In this document: positions 38,001 through 50,000 of the stretch, piece after piece | How the letters are laid out: each line of letters starts with the position of its first letter | How positions within the stretch are numbered: position 1 is the stretch's first letter | Assembly: GCA_023055355.1 (NCBI GenBank) | Contig: JALJCS010000018.1 | Coordinates: 3,534,001-3,598,000 of the forward strand | Origin: Agelaius tricolor | Taxonomy: Eukaryota > Chordata > Aves > Passeriformes > Icteridae | Direction of reading: 5' to 3' | Length of the DNA: 64,000 nt | Notes under the pieces: model-generated | Databases searched by the model: none | Seen by the model: the letters and a program-made list of their open reading frames with translations, nothing else | Told to the model about the DNA's origin: nothing | Program-made: the position numbers and the translations under genes

Positions 38001-41000
38001 TGCTATTTTCTACCAGACTGGTGCACAGAAACTCACCAGGAATTGTATTAGTGGGGTAGCTCAGAGAACCCCCAGTCTGTCCCAACTCTGTTCACACATA
38101 AGGCTGATGGATCAAGGTTAGGAGATCATTTTGTTTGGAAAACCTTATAAAGGGACATTAAAGCAACATTTAAATCAGTTGAAATTTAAACTGTAGGGAA
38201 TTAATGGCAGTGAACAGAGGGGACAGTGATTGTCTGCAGTGGCTCTATGAAGCTGAGGAATGCCCTGGCAGATGAGAACAGAGAGAGTCATTTCCATGGC
38301 TGATGAGTCATTAAATCCTCTTGCTAAAAGGTTTTTCACATCAAGGTCCCTATGAATCTGTGTCTCCATAGACAAACTCGTGGGGGCAGCTGTCAGGTGG
38401 CCCCTGTGGCACAGAGCACAGGGACTCTGTCCCTGCTTTGGTGAGAATGGAGCACCTCAGACTCTTTCTCCACAGCCAGAATGAATCCACAGCAGTGACA
38501 CCCATGGGCCATTGAGCCTCTGCAGCCAGATTTTCCTCTCTGCTGGCACACCTGGCTGAAGGATGCACAATGTCCAAAAGGGTCAGGAATTCTCCCTGAG
38601 AGCTTCTGCTGGGTGCTGGAGCTGCCTGCTGGGTGCAGCTCCACAGGCACAGCTAGGGCTTGCAGCTTTCCCAGAAGACAGAACCTTGTCCAAAATCATC
38701 CTTCCTTCTAAGAAACTCTTTTTTCAAAGTTGTGCTGGCATCTGTGTTTCACAGCTGCCTGTTCTACATCAGATCAAGATTTACCTCTATCTTCTCTCTT
38801 CTACAAGCAACTTTTCAGGTCTTTGTTAAATCCCCCTGGAGGTTTACTAATAACCTGCCAGGCTTTGGGCTGGCTGGTGGCAAAGGCTTTGTAAAACATG
38901 TTGGCAGCTCTTTCAGTCCTGGTGCAGCTGAGATCCTGAAAGTTAAACGTGGTCAGCAGGAACATTTCTGTTTCCTAAGTCTGCACATTTGGATACTTTC
39001 CACTCGTGATTTATGGAACAGTTTAGAAAATTGGGATAAAGTTTTATATTTATGCTTCCCTCTTGCTTGTGGAAACTGAAACTTCATCTTAACTTTGCTG
39101 TTTATTCATCTCCACAAATAATCATCACCAATCTGGAGGACAAATGTCATACCATTCATCTTGGTTAGTGAAACATTTTCATTTTCTACTTTGTGATCCA
39201 ATTAAAATTGCAAGCTGTAGCCTGCCTGTAAACACCCTCAAACAGAGCTGACATTCATATGCAATGTCATCTAGCAGATTCTCCATTTTTACCCCATATT
39301 TAATTCTTGGTTTCTTTACAAATTGAATTCTAATTCTCAGTTGGAGCCTTATTCCTGGTCTGCTTGGAAACACAGATCAGGATTTCCAGCAGGTGTCCCT
39401 TGGGGGAGCAGCTTTGTCCTCAGCTGTCTGAGCTGGCTGCAGTGCTGCTGGCCCAGCCATTGTGGAGCAGTGTGGCTTCACTGGGTGAGAGGCTTCTTGT
39501 TTTTCTGGAGGATGGTTCCTCTCCCCAGCACTCACCTGGCAGCTGGGAGTGACCCTGGTGGCCTCTGGAGCCTGGCTCCTCGTGCTCAGGTGAGCTGTCC
39601 TGGTGAGCAGAGGGATAAATCTACCACTTCAAGCTCTTCTGGGAAGGTCTGGATCTGAGTTTTAGCTTCTCTGTTCACCTCACTTATTCAGCAGTGGTTT
39701 CCTACCTGCTTCTGACTGCAATACAAAAATGATAAATGGAAGATTATTTCTTTATTTGACCTAAATTTCTGCTTCCTCCTCCACCTCTCACTCATCTGAC
39801 CCCCAAACCAATATTTAGCAGCATTTTCAATTCCACAGACATTCTGCAGCCTCCATTCAGTGGCAGGGTAACTGCTGGCCCCTGAATCACAGGGTGATGG
39901 CTGTGCTTTGGTGTGGCTGGGTAATTACAGGGTGTTTGTGGTTCAGCATGGCAGGGTGATGCCTCTCCCCAGGACACAGCACAGGTTCCCCTTGGGATCT
40001 CCTAAAGTTGATTGCATGCTCATCCACAGCAGATTTGAACACTCTGTTGTTCTGTGTTTGGACCCTTGATGCCAACCAAATTTGTTTGATTGCTGCAGTG
40101 CTGGAGAAGGTGAATGGCTGTGGAGTTTGTGGAACATTTCCAGAATTCCTGTTCCTGGAGATCCCACATGACCCAGCTCCTGACACAGCACAGTGTCCTC
40201 TGTCCCCATTGTGTCCTCCTATCTTGCATTGCTCCCTCTATGCCCTGGGAAAAACCTGAATCAGAGACCTGCAAGTGCTGCTCTTGTCAATACAATTGAT
40301 TAGCAACAAAGTTATCACCAGTTTATTATCCTGCTAGTCCTCAGATGTCAGTTCTCCACTTTGTTTCCTGCCTTGGAGCATGCTCTGTGTCCCAGAGAGT
40401 GCATTTTGAGGGAATAATATGCAGTAACTAAACATCTTATCGATGTGCTTGGGCAATCTGAAGACCAAGTCAGCACAGCCACAGCTTTCACAGCTGTTTG
40501 CTAAGGCTTTAATCCTTTTTAATCATCCTATAAATCTACAGTTCAGTGAGAGTCATCTTGCTTGAGGTGTTGCTCCTACAGGAATACTTTACATTAAATG
40601 TTTTTGTCTGTTCATCTTTTAAAATAACTACAATACATCATAGTCACAGAGTCACTGCAGATGAAGTAAATGCAGGACTTTGTCTTTTGTCTGATGCTGA
40701 GAAAAAACATTTTCAGAAAGATTCAGGAGGCACATTTGGAATGAGATTTTCCAGAAAAACCCCTCCTGTGCCCAGTTCAGGGAGCCACAGGAGTTCAGGG
40801 TGCTCAGCTTGCCCTGACCAGGGAGGATGTGTGCAGTGCAGACAGGAGGAGGATGATGATGATGGAGGTTATGAGAAAAATGCTTTGCCCATTTCCTCAG
40901 CCTGCAGCTGCCATCTCAGGGCTGTCTCACCCCAGTTTATTTGAGTGGTGGCCCTTGGATAAATTGCTTCCAATGGAGCTTGTCCTGTTGAAGCTGGAGA

Positions 41001-44000
41001 GGACAACAAGAAACATGGAGAGGTTTAGAGGGCTTGGAGTGACAGAACAAGGGGGAATGGCTTCAAACTGACAGAGAGCAGGTTTAGATTGGATATTAGC
41101 AAGGAATTCTTCCCTGTGATGGTAATGAGACACTGGCACAGGTTTCCCAGCCAGCTGGCTGTCTCTGCTCCCTGAGCCTGGGGAGCCAAAGGAAACAGCA
41201 GCTCTGACATGAGAGAGGCTCAAGCTCCTCAGGTCCTGCCCACCACCTCTGCTCTCACAGGAGTTTCTGAGTTTGCAAAAAATCATGAAAATGTTTTGAA
41301 TTGCATCCATTTGCAGCTGCAGATGTTGCAAAACACCCTGGAACAGGGAGGAATGTCTGTGTGCAGATGGACCAACAGGTTAGATTTATGGAGGAAACTT
41401 GAGGTATCTCTACCTGCATCTGTCAGTGTCAGGGGACACAGGTGTGTGCAATGGTAGGAAGGCTTAGGAACAGGTCAGGGCTGGGTGTGGTAGCCAGGTG
41501 GTTTAGGATGAATATATTCTGTCCAGTTCTCTGCTGCCCACCACATTATGTCCGTGTCACTGCCACAAAATGTACAAAAGTGCACAAAATGACTGTGAGA
41601 TGCTCTTTTACACAAATGTTATATGTGAAGCAGAGAGCAGCCAGGTTTTGTGCCCTTTAAATTATACAAAACCTTAAAGAACCCCAACTTCCCTCTACAA
41701 AAGCCTCCCCAAACATCAGCATTGGTTTGAAGAGAAGAACCTGCTTTAGAACACGTGTTTACATGTCCTGTAACAATTAGTGCTAATTTCCCCCCACCCC
41801 TGCCCCCCACCTAAATTTTGAACAGCCCTGCAAAAGAAAGCCAATATTTCTGTGCAGCAAAAAGCAGTTCCTATGGAAAAGATAGTAAATAAATCTGGAC
41901 ATCTCCAAGCTGCAAATAATCTTGTGTGTATGGTGATTGGGAGCAGCAGAGCTCACTTTTGTGTGTGGTGGTAAGTATGGAGAACTTTCATGTTTATGTA
42001 AGAAAAGCTGTTCTTTAGGTGCTGTCTGGAAAATGACAGGAATTGAGGAAAATGGGAAATGACTAAAATTCAGGATACCTGTTTTGCACTGTTGGTTCAT
42101 TGGGCAGACTCCTGTGCTTAGCACTGTCTCTGCAAGGTGAGCTGCAATCTTACTTGTGCTGAATATGAATCTGAAAGCACGTGCTCCCATCTGGGCTTTG
42201 TGCAGCACACTAAAACAATGCAGAGCCACGGCAGGAGTGCAGTTTGGAAGATCTGAGGGGAGCTTTCAGTGCCATTTGCACTTTTGGACGCTGCCTTGCC
42301 CGGGCACCTCGCAGCGCCCGTGGCTGGCAGGGCAGGGGCACGGGGGGTTTGTGCTGCCAGGGCTGCTGTGCCCTGGGCTGGGGTCAGGGGGGCACAGCAC
42401 AGTCCTGGCCAGCCCCAGGACCCTCCCAGCCCCGTGCCCAGCTCCTCTCTGCAGCACAGCCCCGGGCACTGCAGGCGTGGGGGACCAGCCAGGGCAGATC
42501 TGCCCTGAGGAAAGGGAATGAATGGTTTTCACCAGGCTCATGCAGTCTCTATGTGTTTTGACCTGTCAGGAGTTGTTTCAGAACAAGTGTACCTTTCCTA
42601 TTTTTTTTTCTTTTTTTTTTTTTTTTTTTTCCCTGCCTAAACAGTGAATTCCATATCAGGTACTAACAAACATGGCTCATCTCGAAAGAATTCATAATTA
42701 ACTGAAAGAATTCATAATTAACTTCCACTGCAATTTGTTTGGGTCTTTCTTTGCATAACATGTGAGTTGTGGTGGGGGTTTGAAATGCTCTGAAGCATAC
42801 AGTGTCTCTGTGTGAGTGCTGCTGAGCCTACCAAAGCTAACCTGCTGTAACTGCACAGTGTGTGTGTTTGTATTTTAGAGTTCTCTGACAGACCTGTTTT
42901 TCTTTTTCTCTTTCTCTTCCTTGTCTTCTTTCTGCATTGGCAGAGCATCTTGGATTTGAATTAAAGGGTATGGAACAACCATTCATTTATTAATCAGAAG
43001 CCATTAAGAGCTTCCAACATTATATTTATGGCTTTAATGGGATGATTAAAAAATCAGCTGTTCTGTTCTCTTCCCTGGCACGAAGATAGATGTTTGGATT
43101 GAAAAAAAAAAAAAAAAAACCAAAAACCAAACAAAACAACAACCAAAACCAAAACAAAGCAAATCACAAATTCTAAATGCAAACCTATGAAATTGCAGGT
43201 GTATTTTTAGCAGCACTTTTTTCTTTGTTCCAAGCAGCAGCGTGGTGTGTGTGGCATGACTGGGATGTTACAATTGCCATACATCTCCATTCAACATGCT
43301 TTTGTGTATTTAACTGAAAAGCTGGGGTCTTGTGTCCATCCAAAAAGTTGCCAGTGGCTACTGCTTGGGGACAGGCAGGAATTCCAGGAATGGGAAGAGA
43401 AGTTCTAGAAATATCAGGGCTGTTATAGAAGTTGCCATCCCAGTCACACTAACCTCCACCAGATCCTGCAAAGGGTCAGGATGAGCTTTGCCATTCCTCA
43501 TCTCCAAATTTAGCAGCTCCTTTTGGTTCTTGAGCAGGATAAAATTGGGCCAAGAAAGATGACAAGAGACAAGTTAGTCTAGAAAAGTATCCCAGGGAAG
43601 TCAGTAAGTGCCCATGAGAGTGGAGGGTGTAATGCTGAGCACCCCAGTGGCAAGCTTGGGAAAACACTGCAGTGAGTTAAATGCTTTTAAAAATATCCCC
43701 TTTGGGCATTTACCTGCTCCTGCCCAGTTACTCATAATCATATTATTTTCTTTCCATTCTCCTCAGTCTGCCTTTAGATATATATCAAGTTATCCCTTGA
43801 ATAAGCACTTGGGAAATCAAATCCTTGAGGCAAGTTTTCCCTGGAGGGTGGAAGGCAAGAGCAGGGAGGGCTGGTCAGGAGGGAGCAGAGGGGTTGGGCA
43901 GCCTGGGATGCTGCAAGGGCATTGGAACAAGATGAGTTTTAAGGTCCCTTCCAACCCAAACCATTCAAGGATTCTGTGATGATTCTATGATTGATCACTT

Positions 44001-47000
44001 AAACTAAAAGCATCGGCCTGGCAGTGTCAACCAGAGCAGATCTTCACACAAAGATGCTTCAATTCCCTTTGCTAGAGGTATGAGGACACCAGTCTTCCAG
44101 TTGTGGATCCTAAATTGCCTTGTGAGGTCCCTGAGGTGGAGGGACATTGACTAGCTGAGTCTGGAGAAATGTATCTCCTCCAGTTTTGGCATGCCTGATC
44201 CCCCAGGACTGGTGTGCATCCCCCTGGAGCAGAAAAGGTGGGAATTTTATAGTCAGGGAGCTTCAGAGAAAGTGGTGCTGCTAATGCCAATACACTTGGA
44301 CAAACCTTCAAATTGAGGATTTTTGACATCCCTTTTTTGTTGACCTTTTGTCCTGTTCCCCATCCATTCTCCATGTCCCCACAGAAGCACACCCATCCCG
44401 TCTGCAGCGTCTCTCCTCTGCCATTTGTCTGTCACTGCCATGCCCTGCTGTGACACCATGGCTGCCCCGTGGCTCTGTTGGCATTGTGTGGCCCCACATG
44501 GTTTGTTCTCAGTGTCTGCTGCTGTTCAAGTGATGGTGCTGCTGCTGAAGATGTGTTTGTAGAGCACAGAGACACGAATGGACCTGCTCTGGGATCTTAC
44601 CTGCTCAAATACAAACCTGCAGCGTGCACTCTCTCATTTCCTTTCTGTTGCTGTTGAGGTGGTTTTGCCCCAAGTGATTAGTGGAAATGGTCCTTCCATT
44701 TGTCCTGTCTCTGATTAAAACTGGAGGGTTTTCTTTCCATTTTGCCTGTGTGCTATTTGAAAAGTGCCTAAAAATTGGAGGATTATGTTCTGCAAATGAG
44801 CTATTCAAAAAATTAAAAACATATAAAGCTTTGCTCAGCCTCATCTGAGGTGTTGCTTGGGCCACTCCCCCCTTCTGTTGAAGAGGGAGAAATTTCTCAG
44901 TACCATTTCTCTGGTCACACAATGTGAAGATACTGTTATTGAGCATCAGCTTTAATGAGATGTTGGGAGCCAAGCTAAATTACTATCAGCAGATCATTCA
45001 ATTTTTAGTTTGCAGCAGTGATGCACAGCCTCACACTTCACTGCTTCGTGTAGCAGAGCTGTCAGCTCGAGGCAGAGAGGCCAAATCTGCATTTCTGATG
45101 AGCTGAAACATTCCCCTGCAATTCAGGTGAAGGTTCAGGCCAGTCAGACATGCCAGAGTCAGGGTGCCATGCTGACATGACCACCAGAACCAAGGCTGGG
45201 ATTTGAGCCTTGGCCAAAGAATTTTGTCCTGTTATAGGTAAAAAACCCCAGCCAAATAAACAAACAAAACCCCCCAAACAACGAAATAAAAGCAAACAAA
45301 CCCCCCCACCCCCATAGTTTTAATGTCTTTGCTCTTTCTTCCTCCTCCATGATTCAAAGGGAATGATTTCTGCTTAGGGGCTAAAGTCTTTGTAGCAAAA
45401 AGCATTGCTATTGAAGGATTTTTGTTGAAAACTGACCACTCTTGTAGCCTTTTTTATTTTTCTTTTTATTGGTTAAAGTAGTTTTTGCTGAGAAGTAGCA
45501 AAATTCTTGCCCAGTGCCATCCATAACCAGGATGTGATCCCAAATATTTTTCCTAATTTGTATAAAATCTCTGAAACTCCTGTCTGAAGGAGGGAGCTGT
45601 ACAACTGTAATCCAGGTCCAAAGGATGTGCAAGAGCAAGAAATTGTGTCTGCCATGGTTGCTGATGCTGGGTAAAGCACCCATACCAAAGAAACATGTCC
45701 TTGAAGAAGGAGTTTCACCCCAGGGTGGGCTCTTCCCCCATTCCAGCTCCACCTGGTTCCTTGTAGGGGAAAAAAGCCCCTCAGGAAAGCTTTGTTTATT
45801 ACATTTTGCATCTTCATGCCAGGGTTGGTTTTTTTGCCAGTCCTTGTCTACCAAACCTTTGTCCATTTCCATTTTGAGAGTTAAAAAGAGGTAACCATTT
45901 TTCCTAGCACCAATTTTGTTTTCTCCAAAAATGTTTTTTTCAGCCTAGAATGGCAAGGTGAAATTGTTCTAAATATCCAGTTGTCTGGAATATTTCATTC
46001 CCACTCACTTTTTTTTGCTAAAGTCTAGTCCCAGGGATTTCTGGGACCAGACCTGTTTCTCTTCTGGTTTTGTATTTGAGTGTTTGGTGGCACAGGGGGT
46101 GGAACATGGTCTGTTCAAGGTATTTTGAGCAGTGTGGGGAAGCACACTGAGCACATCAACCATGGCATGACTTTTATTGCTAATCTAAATGGGAAAGAAA
46201 AAAAACCCCAATGAATATTAAAGGCACAAACCCCAATAAATTTAACATTACCAGATAGTGTGGGGACATGAGGACTTTGTTCACAGCTGCTGAGCTGAAA
46301 CCCTCATGGCAGCTCTGCACTGAATCCTTCTCTCAGTCATCCAGCTGGAGAACCCAAATTGCCTCTGCTGCTCTTGGCAGGGGTTGCTGGATGTCACATC
46401 AGCTCTGGTGTAGCCATGAAGGAGGAGGTGCCCTGGCCATGGTGTTGCTGCCTGGGTGCAGTGCAAACGAGACCTGAGCATCTCCTGGGAGCTTTGGTGG
46501 ATGGGAATGAATCACTCCCTTCCAGCCTGGTCTGGGTTTTGTGGCTGGCTCTTCTGGTTTGACAGGCAGCCTGTGACACTTGGTGGTGTTTGAGGGGCAG
46601 CAGCAAGCTGCTTACATTTTGTGTGTGCCTCTGAGCTGCCTGATGCAATGGTGTCAATCTCCTCCTAGGGTTCCATTGAGAATCCATGACTGGTTCCTCT
46701 ATTTTAATCACTCCACTCCCTTTTCTTTGCCTGACACACTATCACTTTTCCATCCTCATGCTGCTTTTTGACTGTTCCAGGATGTCCCTTTCAGCACCTG
46801 CATGCTTTGGGGCCTGTTGCTCCAGGGCATGCAGCTGCTGGAGGCAGAGGCATCCTGAGCCTGGGGTCAGGGATCACAGGGCTCCTGTGTGTGCTCCTGG
46901 GCAGTGGGGCATGCTCCAGGGCCAGCTGGTCAAGGCACCAGAGAGGGGGGATCTGCTGGAAGGGAGAGGAGAGTCGTGGGGCTTTGTGAGATTGGCCACT

Positions 47001-50000
47001 GTGGGAAAGGAAGGGAAGGTGAGAAGTGTGAGTGCAGAAGGGGTGAGCTACCAAATGAGAGAGGGCAAAGGCACAGGGAGACAAAAAGGGTCTTTGGAGG
47101 GGTGAGGAAGGTTGGGCCAGCTGGGCTCAGGGCTGGGGCAGCCATTAGGCAGGCAGGGGATTGGTAGGAGGATTGGTAGGAGATCTGCCCGAGCCCTGTC
47201 CTCTGTTTCACCCCCATGCAGTGCTGGTTCCCCTGCAGCCAGAAGCAGCCCAGGTGCTGGAGCCCATCAGTAACTGGTTCCTTTCTCTCCATTTGCAGAA
47301 GCAGAGGAGCTCTACCAGAAGAGGGTTTTAACCATCACGGGAATCTGTGTTGCCTTGCTTGTGGTGGGCATCGTCTGTGTGGTAGCTTACTGTAAAACCA
47401 AGTGAGTATGGGGGGCTCACAGGCAAGAACTGCCTACAGGTTAGTGAGTGCCACTGTTCATGCTCCACACGTCCACGCTTTTCACCCAAATGCTAATTTT
47501 AGGAGATGTTGTGCTGTGGTACTCCCAGGAAGGTCTCATGCAGGAGGCCAGGGAAGCTTCCTACCAGACTGTGTCTGAATAGGATTTTTTCCTGGCACCA
47601 TTTGCTTGTCCCCTGGAACACCATTTTGCCCAGCCAGGTGATGCTGTGTTACAGGGAAAAGCTGGCCCCCAAGCCAGCAGCTCAGCTTCTGCCAGCAGAA
47701 GCACACTGGGCTGTTGTGCAGGAGCTGTGGGCTCAGCTATGTACATTTCAGGGACTTCCAGAGCAATCCTAATGGAACAGGAGACCTGGGAACCTCTTTT
47801 ATGGTCAGCCTTCCCTGCCTGGACTGCACTTTTCTCCCTACTCAGCCTGCACCTCAGTTCAGAGTGCCCCTGCAGTCAGTGGGTCTTGTGGAGCAGATGC
47901 CTCACCCTGGGCAGGCTTTGCCACTTTGTCCTTCATGCAAGACGGGTCAAGTGCTTTGTCACCAAGGCTGAGCCAGGACTCACTTCCCCTTCTCCTTCTC
48001 CCCACTCTTCTCCTCCACTGCCAGCAGGCTCTGCTACATTGTGCTGGGCCTTACCTTGGAAAGGGGACCCTGGACCCAGCTTCCCAAATTGTCCATGAGA
48101 AGAAAAGTTGACCTTTTGTTTGGAAAAGCAGTAGGAGGTGTTAAGTGTTGAATGCCTTGTTTCGTGTTGTTTGCAACTTTCTGCAAATACCATTGGAACA
48201 TTCACTGTTGAGGACTTGCCTTCTCTTTCATCCCTGGGGGCACAGAGCCCCATGAGAGAAGGGCTCCTAATAGATTTTTTCTGTTCTAAAGGAAACAAAG
48301 AAAGCAAATGCATAACCACTTGCGGCAGAACATGTGTCCTGCTCATCAAAACCGGAGCCTTGCGAACGGGCCAAGCCATCCACGTTTGGATCCTGAGGAA
48401 ATCCAAATGGCTGATGTAAGAGCCTTTGCCTCCATCTCCCTGCATGCTCCTGAGGGGATGTTTTCTGCCAGGGGTTTGACGTGGATGTGTATCCTTACAC
48501 ACCTGTGTGCTTGTGTGTGAGGAGCAAAGCCCAAACAAACTTGAGCAAAAGGAAAGATTCTGCATAGAAACATTTCCAAAACCAACATCTGAAGGGGAAT
48601 GTGATTTTGCTTTGAAGTACAGGATGAGGTTCAGGCATTTGGGATAGGCTTGTTTTGATTAATCAAGTGTGACCCTGATTCCCACTAGGAGAGATGTTCC
48701 CAATGTTTCCTGTTTATTACTCTATCCTGTCAAGTCCCACTTGGTGGGATGACAAATGGGATCAGCATGGCTGTGGCTGGAGTCTCTGTGGTGAAACACA
48801 TCATGGTGATGTGGTCAGCTGTCCATCAGCCCACCTGCCCATGCCAGGGGTTCTGTCCTGGTGGGATGCCACTGTCACACCAATGAGAACAATCTAAGTC
48901 TCTCTAGGACACGATCCAGAGGGCAGTTCAGCCACTCTTGTGACTTTGGTTGTACAAGATTCCCATCAAACCCCGCGAACTCAAGGGCCATCAATGGGCT
49001 GAAGTGCCTTGCTGGACCAAGGCCTTGAAAGGGGTCAGAAAAAGGGAAGGGGGAGGCAGAGCCAAACAAGAAGTAGTTAGAAATTAATCCAATGAATCAG
49101 CTGCAAGCTCTGTTGGGTCAGCCTTAGGATATTAACATTTAGCTAGGTTGGATCCCAACCATGAAGGAAGGGGAAAGGGAATTCTAAGAACCACAGCCCC
49201 TGGCCCCACAGTACTGACTCTCTCAGAGAGCTTAGTGCCCCTGTGAGAAGCAGGGCTGGTTGTCAGATGAAGGATATCTCAGCATAAATACTTGGATCAC
49301 ATCTGGAGTTTCTGTAGGACTCACATCTCTGACTGATTTCACGTTGTTCTCTTTTTGCTGGTACTCGGTCGGTTGTAACCAGCTGTGGGCAGAGATGTGT
49401 CTCTGCTCAGTAGCTACACATGGTACCACTGTCCTTTGGGGAATCCCTTGGCTCTCCAAACCCTTCTGCAATCCCTGTGCCACAGCCCTTTCCAAGTGTT
49501 CAAAGTGAGGGGACAGAAAAAAGGCTCCACCCTCCTTGTCCCTTCCTGTGGGTGCAGAGCTTCTGGGTTCACTCAGTCCTCACCTGATTTCACCAGAAAT
49601 AATCAGGCCAGCTAAATTTTTCTTTGGCAGCATTCACAGACTGATGAATGGTGGCTGATCTGTGTGATTCTTATTTTGCAGTATATTTCTAAGAATGTTT
49701 CTGCCACTGAGCACGTGATCCGAAGGGAAACAGAGACAACCTTCTCGGGAAGTCATTCCTGCTCCCCGTCCCATCACTGCTCCACAGCCACTCCAACCTC
49801 CAGCCAGAGGTGATGTACTCCATTTTCTATGGACCTTTTCCTGCTATTTGCTGTAGGATGCTGTGAGATTCTAAGATTTTCCTTTCGCCTCCCTTTCTGT
49901 TTTCACTTGATGTCTGTCTCTGTAGTGGCATACAGGCCATGTCGACACTGCAGGACTCTGCAAGCACAGCTGGTTAGTGAGAGGTGTGGAAAAGTGTGTT

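Larger units (their letters stand above)
34654..42943 (+). other. NRG2: NRG2 intron with 34-bp minisatellite and CR1
   Basis: The intron lies between the beta exon and the microexon. It holds the 34-bp tandem array (34988-35600), a CR1 fragment (41030-41155), a GC-rich block (42240-42510), a long T-run (42600-42631) and a 20-bp tandem pair (about 42683-42722). The part from 36800 to 38200 is AT-rich and free of recognised repeats. No further exon was recognised. Confidence 0.75.

Noticed and set aside
46768..47167. Several overlapping open frames before the transmembrane exon
   Set aside because: They overlap on both strands in GC-rich intron and show no conserved sequence or splice sites.
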